Assembly: GCA_013812465.1 (NCBI GenBank)
Contig: JACCTK010000209.1
Location: 1-14,583, forward strand
DNA length: 14,583 nucleotides
Reading direction: 5' to 3'
From: Actinomycetota bacterium
GTDB taxonomy: Bacteria; Actinomycetota; Thermoleophilia; Gaiellales; Gaiellaceae
Below are positions 5,110 through 11,975 of the stretch, one piece after another. Numbering within the stretch: position 1 is the first letter of the stretch; every line of letters starts with the position of its first letter. The notes beneath the pieces were generated by a model. It made no database searches, was not told the DNA's origin, and saw only the letters and a program-made list of their open reading frames with translations. Both the position numbers and the translations under genes were made by a program.

Positions 5110-6474
5110 GTGAGCGTCGCCGCCGAAGCTCCCGTCCCGTCGAGCGCGAGGACGATCGCGGGCTACTACACGCTCGCGGGCCTGTACACGCTCTCGGCGG
5201 CCGCGATCTGGGGCGTCAACACGCTGTTCCTGCTCGACGCGGGGCTCGGCTTCTTCGAGGTGTTCGTCGCCAACGCCGCGTTCTCGCTTGGCACGGTGCT
5301 GTTCGAGATCCCGACGGGCGTCGTCGCGGACACGCTCGGACGCCGGATGTCGTTCCTGCTCAGCGTGTCCGTGCTCGGCGTTTCGACGCTCGCCTACGTG
5401 GGGCTCGCGGAGATCGATGCCGGCGTGATCGCGTTCGCGATCGCGTCCGTGCTCATGGCTCTCGGCTTCACCTTCTATTCGGGAGCGATGGAGGCGTGGC
5501 TCGTCGATGCCCTCGCAGCGACGGGATACAGCGGCGTCCTCGATCGCGTGTTCGCGCGCGGCTCGCAGGTGACCGGGTCGGCGATGCTGGTCGGGACCAT
5601 CGGGGGCGGCTTCCTGGGGCAGATCGACCTCAGCATTCCGTACGTCCTCAGATCGGCTCTGCTCGTGACGGTGTTCGTGGTGGCCTTCGTCGTGATGCAC
5701 GATGTCGGCTTCACTCCTCGTCGCGTTCCGCGGGGGCAGCTGCCGGCGGAGATCGCGAGAAACGCGCGCGCCGGAGTCGCCTTCGGCTGGGGGCAACGGC
5801 CACTCCGCCTGCTCATGCTCGCGTCGTTCCTGCAGCTGGGCTTCTTGAGCTGGGCGTTCTATGCGTCCCAGCCCTACCTGCTCGACCTCCTCGAGTCAGA
5901 CGCAGTCTGGGTCGTCGGGGTCGTCGCGGCCGCCATCGCCCTGTCGACTATCGTCGGGAATCAGGTGGTGAGCGTGGCATCTCAGCGTTGCGGTCGGCGC
6001 ACCACTCTGCTTCTCATCGCCGGGGCTGTTCAGACGGGAGCGGCGATCGTCCTCGGTATCGCGGGCTCGTTCTGGATCGCGCTTCCCGCCTTGCTCCTCG
6101 TCACGGCCGGGCTCGGAGTGACGAGCCCCGTCCGCCAGGCGTACCTCCATCAGCTCGTTCCCTCCGAGCAGCGCGCGACGGTCGTCTCCTTCGACTCGAT
6201 GGTCTCGGGCGCCGGCGGTGTCGGCGCGCAGGTCGGACTGGGCGCGCTCGGCGAGGCGCGCTCGGTCGCCTCGGCGTTCGTCGTCGGCGGGCTCGCGACG
6301 GCAGGAGCGATCCCCCTCTTTGCCGCTGTGCGCAAGTTCGGCGGGCGGGCAGACGAGATCGCCGGCTCGCGCGGCGGCGTGGAGTCGAGCTGCCCGCACG
6401 GCCTGCCGGCGGTGGCGACGGTCGATGCGATTGCTCTCGAGGAGTCGGAGCCTGCGCTCGCAGCTCGCGCCTGA
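5110..6474 (+). CDS. MFS family transporter
   Basis: This 454-residue inner-membrane protein has about 12 hydrophobic helices in two halves, joined by a charged loop near residues 198-225. The motif-A loop between helices 2 and 3 reads GVVADTLGRR (70-79), the gating signature of the major facilitator superfamily. A weaker copy (SVASQRCGRR, 288-297) lies between helices 8 and 9. SGAMEAWLVDAL (124-135) in helix 4-5 is seen in a branch of drug-efflux-like MFS proteins. After the last helix (about 388-405) there is a 45-residue soluble tail of no known type. The substrate cannot be told. The GTG at 5110 is the first in-frame start after the promoter candidate. It lies alone between dnaB and purA, 30 bases upstream of purA. 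Confidence 0.88.
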   Translation: MSVAAEAPVPSSARTIAGYYTLAGLYTLSAAAIWGVNTLFLLDAGLGFFEVFVANAAFSLGTVLFEIPTGVVADTLGRRMSFLLSVSVLGVSTLAYVGLAEIDAGVIAFAIASVLMALGFTFYSGAMEAWLVDALAATGYSGVLDRVFARGSQVTGSAMLVGTIGGGFLGQIDLSIPYVLRSALLVTVFVVAFVVMHDVGFTPRRVPRGQLPAEIARNARAGVAFGWGQRPLRLLMLASFLQLGFLSWAFYASQPYLLDLLESDAVWVVGVVAAAIALSTIVGNQVVSVASQRCGRRTTLLLIAGAVQTGAAIVLGIAGSFWIALPALLLVTAGLGVTSPVRQAYLHQLVPSEQRATVVSFDSMVSGAGGVGAQVGLGALGEARSVASAFVVGGLATAGAIPLFAAVRKFGGRADEIAGSRGGVESSCPHGLPAVATVDAIALEESEPALAARA

Positions 6475-6491
6475 CCTCCAACGGGACGTGC

Positions 6492-6497
6492 GACACT
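6492..6497 (+). promoter_or_regulatory. Weak -10 candidate (GACACT) before purA
   Basis: GACACT resembles TANNNT except for the first base and lies seven bases before the purA GTG, at the spacing of the other leaderless candidates. It is too degenerate to call with confidence; purA may instead be read through from the MFS gene. Confidence 0.2.
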
Positions 6498-6504
6498 GCC
6501 CCAC

Positions 6505-7764
6505 GTGCCCGCCACGGTCATCGTCGGCGCGCAGTGGGGCGACGAGGGGAAAGGGAAGATCGTCGACCTGCTCGCGCAGGAGTCCGACCTCGTCTGCCGC
6601 TACCAGGGTGGCCCCAACGCGGGGCATACGATCGTCGTCTCTGGCGAGACCTACAAGATCCGCCAGATCCCGTCCGGAATCGTCGCTGGCAAGCCGAGCG
6701 CGATCGGCGCCGGCTGCGTCGTCGATCCGGCCGTCCTCGTCTCCGAGCTCGACGACCTCGAGGCGCGAGGCCACCGGACCGAAGGCGTGCTCTTCGTCTC
6801 GGGGAACGCGCATCTCGTCATGCCCTGGCACGTCGCGTTGGACGGCGCTCGAGAGCGACGTCTTGGCCGCCTTCAGATCGGAACGACCCGCCGCGGCATC
6901 GGCCCCGCCTATGCGGACAAGGCCACGCGCATCGGGATCCGCGTTCAGGACCTGCTCGATCCCAAGATCTTGCGCCAGAAGCTCGAGCTCGCGGTGGAGG
7001 AGAAGAACGTGTGGCTCGAGCGCGTGTACGACCTCGAGCCCTTTGCGATCGAGGAGGTGGTGGCCTCCCAGCTCGGTTACGCGGAGAGGCTCGCGCCGTA
7101 CGTCGCAGACACCTCGCTGCTCGTCCACCGGGCGCTCGAGGGTGGCGAGCGCATCCTCTTCGAGGGCGCCCAGGGAACGCTGCTCGACCTCGACCACGGC
7201 ACGTACCCGTTCGTCACCTCCTCGAGCCCGATCGCGGCGGGGGCGGCCGTCAGCTTCGGGATCGGCCCGAACCGCATCGACGAGGTTCTCGGTGTGGCGA
7301 AGGCGTACGTGACGCGGGTAGGCGAGGGGCCGTTTCCCAGTGAGATCGAAGGACCGGCGAATGAGCGGGTACGTGAGATCGGCCAGGAGTTCGGGACCGT
7401 GACCGGCCGGGATCGGCGCTGTGGATGGCTCGATCTCGTGGCGCTTCGCTTCGCGGTGCGTGTGAACGGGATCACGTCGCTCGCGCTGACGAAGCTCGAT
7501 GTCCTCTCCGAGTTTGCCGAGCTTCCGGTCTGCGTTCGCTACGCGTTGCCCGACGGCGCCGAGACCGAGGAGTTTCCCTCGCACCAGAGCGACTTTCACC
7601 ACTGCCGTCCGGTCTTCGAGACGCTCTTCGGCTGGCAGGAGAAGATCGCCGAGACGCTGCCTCGCGCGGCGCAGAGCTACGTGTCGTTCGTCGAGCGCGC
7701 GCTCGGGGTGCCCGTAACGCTGGTCGGAACGGGCGCCGCGCGGGAGCACGTCCTGGCCTTGTAG
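6505..7764 (+). CDS. purA: Adenylosuccinate synthetase
   Basis: This 419-residue enzyme joins IMP and aspartate, using GTP, to make adenylosuccinate, the first committed step to AMP. The N-terminal VGAQWGDEGKGK (7-18) holds the P-loop-like GTP site with catalytic Asp13, and NAGHT (38-42) contains His41. Further signatures are GIGPAYADKATR, FEGAQGTLLDLDHGTYPFVTSS and the C-terminal GRDRRCGWLD. Length is normal (about 420-430). The GTG at 6505 puts the conserved core five residues from the N-terminus; no Shine-Dalgarno sequence is seen. Its TAG stop merges into the hairpin starting at 7764. The enzyme acts on the IMP made by the pathway whose other genes lie 0.7 kb downstream. Confidence 0.97.
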   Translation: MPATVIVGAQWGDEGKGKIVDLLAQESDLVCRYQGGPNAGHTIVVSGETYKIRQIPSGIVAGKPSAIGAGCVVDPAVLVSELDDLEARGHRTEGVLFVSGNAHLVMPWHVALDGARERRLGRLQIGTTRRGIGPAYADKATRIGIRVQDLLDPKILRQKLELAVEEKNVWLERVYDLEPFAIEEVVASQLGYAERLAPYVADTSLLVHRALEGGERILFEGAQGTLLDLDHGTYPFVTSSSPIAAGAAVSFGIGPNRIDEVLGVAKAYVTRVGEGPFPSEIEGPANERVREIGQEFGTVTGRDRRCGWLDLVALRFAVRVNGITSLALTKLDVLSEFAELPVCVRYALPDGAETEEFPSHQSDFHHCRPVFETLFGWQEKIAETLPRAAQSYVSFVERALGVPVTLVGTGAAREHVLAL

Positions 7765-7785
7765 GGGCGAGGCTTGCCTCGCCCT
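7764..7785. repeat. GC-rich REP-like hairpin at the purA stop
   Basis: GGGCGAGGC (7765-7773) and GCCTCGCCC (7776-7784) form a perfect nine-base stem with a TT centre. The preceding TAG is the purA stop codon. A shortened relative occurs at 7973-7987. It may end the purA transcript, though no T-run follows. Confidence 0.6.
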
Positions 7786-7956
7786 CTAGATGGTTGATTC
7801 CGAATAGGCGTGTACGCGGGGATAGCTGCGACCAAGCATGGTGCGGGGAGCGGTGACGGCGCGTATCGGTGGATACGTGTCGTCGCCGATCGTCGTGCCA
7901 GGCGCCGCTTCGCAGCCACCAGCCGCGTGTGCGGTTATTCGGAATCAACCGTCTAG
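7786..7956. repeat. 171-base near-palindrome, MITE-like or structured-RNA element
   Basis: The whole intergenic segment folds back on itself. The outer 34 bases (7786-7819) pair with 7923-7956 with one mismatch (7808/7934) and five G-T pairs. GCTGCGA (7825-7831) pairs with TCGCAGC (7910-7916). The central 17 bases (7851-7867) pair with 7872-7888 around a GGTG loop with three G-T pairs. Weaker pairing joins these parts. Both ends carry CTAG. No ORF here resembles a gene. It could be a miniature inverted-repeat element with CTAG target copies, a very large bidirectional terminator, or a transcribed RNA. Confidence 0.6.
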
Positions 7957-7972
7957 CTCCGCCGACGATCGC

Positions 7973-7987
7973 GGGCGAGGCTCGCCC
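7973..7987. repeat. Shortened REP-like hairpin at the stop of the minus-strand gene
   Basis: GGGCGAG (7973-7979) and CTCGCCC (7981-7987) are perfect inverted arms around one base, so the loop must use some of them. It looks like the 7765-7784 repeat with about five central bases lost. The TAG stop of the minus-strand SnoaL-like gene (7989-7987) overlaps its edge. Confidence 0.5.
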
Positions 7988-8370
7988 TACGCGTCGTCTC
8001 GTCTCATGAAGAGCTCGGTGAACTCGGAGCAGCGGCCCTCGTCGTCGAAGCGGCAGAGAAACACGTTGTGGTACTCGCGCTCGACCGTCTCGCCGTCAGC
8101 TGAGAGATAGCGCGAGACGCCGGCGGCCACAGCTCGGTCACCGTCGATCGCCCACGGCCGGTACTCGGCCGTCCACAAGCTGGGCTCGTCTCGATCCTCG
8201 AGCCAGTTCGTGACGATCGCGTCCCGGCCCTGAACCGCGTCGTCGACCTCCCACGGGTGATACCGGTAGCGGGCGTCCGCGCTGAAAAGCTCTCCGATCG
8301 CGGCTTCGTCGTATGTCTTCCACGCTTCGATGTACGCGTCGAGCCAGTCTTGAAAGTCGGTGTGCTCCAT
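7987..8370 (-). CDS. SnoaL-like / NTF2-fold domain protein
   Basis: This 127-residue protein has the layout of a small cone-shaped NTF2-like domain. An N-terminal helix (FQDWLDAYIEAWKTYD, 6-21) leads to AAIGELFSADARYRYHPWE (23-41), QGRDAIVTNWLED (47-59), and then β-strands ending in EYHNVFLCRFDDEGRCSEFTELFM (99-122). Proteins of this fold are polyketide cyclases, isomerases or ligand-binding proteins of unknown job; no catalytic set can be assigned here. The ATG at 8370 gives the typical family length, and longer in-frame extensions read into purD. A TAATGT -10 candidate lies seven bases upstream. It is convergent with purA and divergent from purD, with only 62 bases between the two start codons. 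Confidence 0.85.
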   Translation of the reverse strand: MEHTDFQDWLDAYIEAWKTYDEAAIGELFSADARYRYHPWEVDDAVQGRDAIVTNWLEDRDEPSLWTAEYRPWAIDGDRAVAAGVSRYLSADGETVEREYHNVFLCRFDDEGRCSEFTELFMRRDDA

Positions 8371-8377
8371 GGGACGA

Positions 8378-8383
8378 ACATTA
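8378..8383 (-). promoter_or_regulatory. Candidate -10 (TAATGT) of a leaderless promoter, SnoaL-like gene
   Basis: On the minus strand TAATGT lies seven bases before the ATG at 8370, so transcription would begin at the start codon. It shares the 62-base divergent region with the purD promoter. No Shine-Dalgarno sequence is present, and the -35 is unclear. Confidence 0.5.
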
Positions 8384-8403
8384 CTTCCGAGGGTGCCGGG
8401 GTG

Positions 8404-8418
8404 GGCGCGTTCCGCGCC
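8404..8418. promoter_or_regulatory. Short inverted repeat in the purD promoter
   Basis: GGCGCG-TTC-CGCGCC is a perfect six-base inverted repeat ending two bases before the TAGACT hexamer, within the spacer of the purD promoter. It may be an operator, or only a product of high GC content. Confidence 0.25.
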
Positions 8419-8420
8419 AA

Positions 8421-8426
8421 TAGACT
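8421..8426 (+). promoter_or_regulatory. Candidate -10 (TAGACT) of a leaderless promoter, purD
   Basis: TAGACT fits TANNNT and lies six bases before the purD GTG at 8433. No Shine-Dalgarno sequence intervenes, so a leaderless mRNA is likely. No clear -35 is seen. Confidence 0.5.
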
Positions 8427-8432
8427 CGCGCG

Positions 8433-9671
8433 GTGCGAGCGCTTCTGGTCGGCTCGGGTGGGCGGGAGCATGCGCTCGCCTGGAAGCTCGCGCAGGCGCC
8501 GTCCCTGACCGAGCTCCATGCCGCGCCCGGAAGCCCGGGCATCGCACGGCTCGCCGAGTGTCACCCGATTCGGGCCGAGGATCCGGAGGGCCTCCTCGCG
8601 CTTGCCCATGCGCTCGACATCGATCTCGTGGTGATCGGGCCTGAGGCGCCGCTCGTGGGTGGCGTCGCTGACGTGCTCCGACCGGCGGGGATCGCGGTGT
8701 TCGGACCGAGCGGAGCCGCGGCCGCGATCGAGGGGTCGAAAGCGTTCGCCAAGGATGTCCTGGCGGCCGCGGGCGTCCCCACGGCGACACAGCTGGCCGT
8801 CGCGCGACCGCCCTGCGTGGTCAAAGCCGACGGCCTTGCCGCGGGCAAGGGTGTGCATTTGTGCAGATCGGACGCGGAGCTCGATAGCGCCTTGAAGGCG
8901 GTCACGACGCTCGGCGGCGGGTTCATCGTCGAGGAGCTGCTCGAGGGCCCGGAGGTCTCGTCCTTCGCGATCTGCGACGGCTCGGACGCGATCGCCCTCG
9001 CTCCCGCCCAGGACTTCAAGCGGGCATATGACGGTGACCGCGGGCCGAACACCGGAGGCATGGGCTCCTACGCGCCGGTGCCCGGGATGGGCGCGGACGC
9101 GTCGGAGGAGCTGCTGGAGCTCGTTCACCGGCCCGTGCTGGCCGAGCTCGGGCGACGAGGTACGCCGTTCGTCGGCCTCCTCTTCGCCGGGCTGATGCTC
9201 ACGCCCGCCGGGTCTCGCGTGCTCGAGTTCAACTGCCGGTTCGGCGATCCCGAGACGCAGTCGCTGCTGCCGCTCCTCGAGGGTGATCTTCTGGCTGCGC
9301 TCGCGGCGGCGGCCGGAGGAGAGCTGGCGGGCATCCGGCTCGAGACGTTGCCGGGAGCGGCGGTGACGGTGGTGCTGGCCGCCGCCACCTACCCGGAGGG
9401 CGTTGATCGCGGCTCGGCCATTGCCGGGGTCGACGAAGCGGAGTCCGAGGGCGCCCTCGTCTTCCATGCCGGGACGGCGCTGCACGGCGACCGGCTGGTG
9501 ACGAACGGGGGCAGGATCCTGGACGTGACGGGTCTCGGTGAGACGCTCGCCGACGCGCGTGCGGCTGCGTACGCTGCCGCGGATCGGATCGCCTTCGACG
9601 GAGCTCGGCGGCGAGACGACATCGCGCGAGACGCGGCGGGAGGGAGGACAGTCTCGCTGCATCCGGCGTAG
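8433..9671 (+). CDS. purD: Phosphoribosylamine-glycine ligase (GAR synthetase)
   Basis: This 412-residue ATP-grasp enzyme joins phosphoribosylamine and glycine to form GAR, the second step of purine synthesis. The start MRALLVGSGGREHALAWKL is the conserved N-terminal domain. VIGPEAPLVGG (62-72), VVKADGLAAGKGV (about 129-141) and DFKRAYDGDRGPNTGGMG are the ATP-grasp and family signatures. EFNCRFGDPETQ carries the metal-binding Glu and Asn. The C-terminal domain is complete, with about 20 extra residues (RDAAGGRTVSLHPA). Length is slightly below the usual 420-430. The GTG at 8433 is the only sensible start. purB follows after 137 bases with its own promoter candidate. Confidence 0.97.
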   Translation: MRALLVGSGGREHALAWKLAQAPSLTELHAAPGSPGIARLAECHPIRAEDPEGLLALAHALDIDLVVIGPEAPLVGGVADVLRPAGIAVFGPSGAAAAIEGSKAFAKDVLAAAGVPTATQLAVARPPCVVKADGLAAGKGVHLCRSDAELDSALKAVTTLGGGFIVEELLEGPEVSSFAICDGSDAIALAPAQDFKRAYDGDRGPNTGGMGSYAPVPGMGADASEELLELVHRPVLAELGRRGTPFVGLLFAGLMLTPAGSRVLEFNCRFGDPETQSLLPLLEGDLLAALAAAAGGELAGIRLETLPGAAVTVVLAAATYPEGVDRGSAIAGVDEAESEGALVFHAGTALHGDRLVTNGGRILDVTGLGETLADARAAAYAAADRIAFDGARRRDDIARDAAGGRTVSLHPA

Positions 9672-9690
9672 TCCCCGGAAGTTCCGAGGG
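9672..9690 (+). terminator. Possible hairpin after purD
   Basis: CCCCGG (9673-9678) pairs with CCGaGGGG (9684-9691) with one bulged A and loop AAGTT. A second possible stem (GGGG-CCA-CCCC, about 9688-9698) overlaps it. No T-run follows. Placed directly after the purD stop, it could end or pause transcription. Confidence 0.3.
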
Positions 9691-9709
9691 GCCACCCCGG
9701 GCCTCCTCC

Positions 9710-9733
9710 CACTTCAAGCCTAACGCTGAAGTG
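9710..9733 (+). other. Bulged hairpin in the purD-purB gap
   Basis: CACTTC (9710-9715) pairs with GAAGTG (9728-9733). After a bulged A, AGC (9717-9719) pairs with GCT (9725-9727), closing a CTAAC loop. It is AT-richer than its surroundings and is not followed by a T-run. Whether it acts as terminator tail, RNA element or protein-binding dyad is unknown. Confidence 0.3.
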
Positions 9734-9761
9734 CGCACAGATGGGATACGTCTTCGTGCCA

Positions 9762-9796
9762 AGAGGTCGACAATCTGCCGCGCTGGGGCGACCTCT
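9762..9796. promoter_or_regulatory. Operator-like inverted repeat upstream of purB
   Basis: AGAGGTCG (9762-9769) and CGACCTCT (9789-9796) are perfect eight-base inverted arms separated by 19 bases (centre to centre 27). The right arm ends on the first base of the TAGAAT hexamer, so the repeat spans the whole -35/-10 interval. This placement suits a repressor controlling the purB-purC-purS-purQ operon. It does not match a purine box known to me. Confidence 0.4.
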
Positions 9797-9801
9797 AGAA
9801 T
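9796..9801 (+). promoter_or_regulatory. Candidate -10 (TAGAAT) of a leaderless promoter, purB operon
   Basis: TAGAAT, nearly the textbook -10, lies seven bases before the purB GTG at 9809. Transcription would start at the codon itself, and no Shine-Dalgarno sequence is present. No good -35 at 16-19 bases is seen. Confidence 0.55.
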
Positions 9802-9808
9802 CGCATCG

Positions 9809-11122
9809 GTGATTCCGCGCTACTCCCGACCTGCGATGACGCGCGTCTGGTCGGAGGAGACGAAGCTCGAGACGTGGCTCGCGGTGGAACTCTCGGCTCT
9901 CGACGCGTGGGAGCAGGTCGGCACGCTTCCGCGGGGCTCCGCCGAGGCGATCCGCGCAAGGGCGACGACTCCGACCCCCGAGCACGTCGCCGAGCTCGAG
10001 CGAACCACGAACCACGATGTCGCCGCGTTCGTCGACGCGGTCGCGCTCGCCCTCGGCCCGGAGGGGCGCTGGTTTCACTACGGGCTGACCTCCTCCGACG
10101 TCGTGGATACGGCGCTGGCGCTGACCGTGCGCCGGGCCGGTGATCTCGTGCTCGAGGGGATCGACCGCGCCGCGACGGCGGTCGTCGCGCGAGCGGACGA
10201 GCATCGCGCCACTTTGACCATTGGGCGAACGCACGGTGTGCACGCCGAGCCGACCACGTTCGGCTTGAAGCTGGCCGGTTGGGCCTTTCAGCTCGCACGG
10301 GACCGGCGACGCATGGAGAGCGCGCTCGAAGGCATGCGGGTCGGAAAGCTGAGCGGCGCCGTGGGCACGTATTCGGCGACGCCACCCGAGGTCGAGCGAC
10401 TCGCGTGCGAGAGTCTCGGGCTCGAGCCGGCGCCGAGCTCAACCCAGATCCTGCAGCGTGATCGCCACGCGGAGCTCCTCTCCTCGCTCGCGCTCGTCGC
10501 GTCGTCGCTGGAGCGCTTCGCTCTCGAGATCCGGCACCTCGCGCGAACGGAGGTGCGCGAAGTGGAGGAGCCGTTCGCCCGCGGTCAGAAAGGCTCCTCC
10601 GCGATGCCGCACAAGCGGAATCCGATCGTGGCGGAGCGGATCTGCGGGCTGGCGCGGCTTGTACGGGGATACGCGCTCGTCGGCCTGGAGAACGTGGCTC
10701 TCTGGCACGAGCGGGACATCTCCCACTCCTCGGCCGAGCGCGTCGTGCTGCCCGATTCATTCCTCGCCGTGGATTACATGCTCGATCGCTTCGCCTGGCT
10801 CATCGAGGGATTGGTCGTCCGCCCGGAGCGTATGCGCGCGAACCTCGAGGTCACTGGGGGACTCTTCTTCAGCCAGCGCCTGCTGCTCGCCCTCGTCGAG
10901 TTCGGCCTCGACCGAGACACCGCCTATCGCATGGTCCAGCGCCACGCCCTGCGCGCGTGGGACGAGGGTCTCGACTTCCGCACGCTGGTGCGCGGTGATG
11001 GCGAGATCGCGGGTCGCGTGAATCTCGACGAGGCCTTCGACCTCGAGGCATTCACCCGTCACACCGATGTCGTCTTCCAGAGGTTGCACGCTACGAGGCG
11101 TGAGGAGCGGGTTCGTGTCTGA
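9809..11122 (+). CDS. purB: Adenylosuccinate lyase
   Basis: This 437-residue enzyme of the fumarase/aspartase superfamily cleaves SAICAR to AICAR and adenylosuccinate to AMP, so it serves both the common pathway and the AMP branch. The start IPRYSRPAMTRVWSEE is the conserved N-terminus, which fixes the GTG at 9809 over longer in-frame starts. TIGRTHGVHAEPT (137-149) holds a catalytic His. KGSSAMPHKRNP (261-272) is the superfamily signature loop with the catalytic Ser. It is homotetrameric and cytoplasmic by family knowledge. Its stop overlaps the purC start by eight bases. First gene of the overlapping purB-purC-purS-purQ set. Confidence 0.97.
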   Translation: MIPRYSRPAMTRVWSEETKLETWLAVELSALDAWEQVGTLPRGSAEAIRARATTPTPEHVAELERTTNHDVAAFVDAVALALGPEGRWFHYGLTSSDVVDTALALTVRRAGDLVLEGIDRAATAVVARADEHRATLTIGRTHGVHAEPTTFGLKLAGWAFQLARDRRRMESALEGMRVGKLSGAVGTYSATPPEVERLACESLGLEPAPSSTQILQRDRHAELLSSLALVASSLERFALEIRHLARTEVREVEEPFARGQKGSSAMPHKRNPIVAERICGLARLVRGYALVGLENVALWHERDISHSSAERVVLPDSFLAVDYMLDRFAWLIEGLVVRPERMRANLEVTGGLFFSQRLLLALVEFGLDRDTAYRMVQRHALRAWDEGLDFRTLVRGDGEIAGRVNLDEAFDLEAFTRHTDVVFQRLHATRREERVRV

Positions 11123-11975
11123 GGCGGTGCACGTCGCGAGCGGCAAGGTGCGCGAGATCTTCGCGCTCGACGACGACCGCTTGCTGCTCGTCGCGAGCGA
11201 TCGGATCTCGACCTTCGACGTGGTGCTGCCGACGGCGATTCCGGACAAGGGCCGCGTTCTCACGGGGCTCTCGGCGTTCTGGTTCTCGCGGACCACTCAC
11301 ATCGCCCCCAATCACTTGCTGGAGCTGGCTCCCGGCGGGCGGACCATGGTCTGTCGAAAGCTCGAGATGCTGCCCATCGAGTGCGTCGTGCGGGGATATC
11401 TGAGCGGCTCGGGCTGGCGTGACTACCGCCAGACGGGCGCCGTTTGCGGGCATGTTCTTCCGGAGGGGCTGCGCGACTCCGAGCGATTGCCGGCGCCGAT
11501 ATTCACTCCCGCCACGAAGGCGAGCGAGGGACACGACGAGAACATCGACGAGGAGCGCGCGGCCAGGCTGTGCGGACCCGATCTCTATCGCGCCGCGAAG
11601 ACGACCTCGCTCGCGCTCTACGGATTCGCCTCCGCGCACGCCGAGGAGCGGGGGATCATCTTGGCTGACACGAAGTTCGAGCTGGGCGTGGCGACAGACG
11701 GGACTCTCACGCTCGGCGACGAGGCGCTGACCCCCGACTCCTCGCGCTTCTGGCCGCTCACCGGCTACGAGGCGGGGCGGGAGCAACCCTCCTTCGACAA
11801 GCAGTTCGCGCGCGACTGGTGCGCGCAAACGGGGTGGGACAAGACCGCCCCGGGACCCGAGCTTCCCGAGCAGGTCGTAGCGGGCACCCGCGCGCGCTAC
11901 GTGGAGGCGTTCGAGCGGCTCACCGGAATCTCGTTCGGCACCTACCTCGTGGATCCGGGAGTCGTGCTCGCATGA
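11115..11975 (+). CDS. purC: SAICAR synthetase (phosphoribosylaminoimidazole-succinocarboxamide synthase)
   Basis: This 286-residue enzyme condenses CAIR with aspartate using ATP. GKVREIFALDDDRLLLVASDRISTFD (10-35) is the N-terminal ATP site. PIECVVRGYLSGSGW (87-101) and the C-terminal LADTKFELG (183-191) are family signatures, and FTPATKASEGHDENI (130-144) is the usual substrate loop. It is of the longer type (about 290-300 residues) found in actinobacteria and yeast rather than the 240-residue Bacillus/E. coli type. The GTG at 11115 was chosen because GAGGAG (11102-11107) lies seven bases upstream and the conserved region follows at once. The start overlaps the purB end by eight bases, and the stop forms an ATGA overlap with purS. 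Confidence 0.97.
   Translation: MSEAVHVASGKVREIFALDDDRLLLVASDRISTFDVVLPTAIPDKGRVLTGLSAFWFSRTTHIAPNHLLELAPGGRTMVCRKLEMLPIECVVRGYLSGSGWRDYRQTGAVCGHVLPEGLRDSERLPAPIFTPATKASEGHDENIDEERAARLCGPDLYRAAKTTSLALYGFASAHAEERGIILADTKFELGVATDGTLTLGDEALTPDSSRFWPLTGYEAGREQPSFDKQFARDWCAQTGWDKTAPGPELPEQVVAGTRARYVEAFERLTGISFGTYLVDPGVVLA

Noticed and set aside
5496..7343. 615-codon plus-strand frame in another phase of the MFS/purA region
   Set aside because: It spans the end of one real gene and the start of another in the wrong phase, with an extremely Arg-rich product.
5896..7749. 617-codon minus-strand frame opposite the MFS gene and purA
   Set aside because: It is antisense to two intact conserved genes and shows no recognisable domain.
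7786..7956. CRISPR array or tRNA/rRNA gene in the structured intergenic region
   Set aside because: There are no regularly spaced direct repeats and no cloverleaf or rRNA-like sequence; the structure is one inverted repeat.
7838..8110. 90-codon plus-strand frame starting inside the large palindrome
   Set aside because: It crosses the palindrome and the antisense of the SnoaL-like gene; no family pattern and no ribosome binding site.
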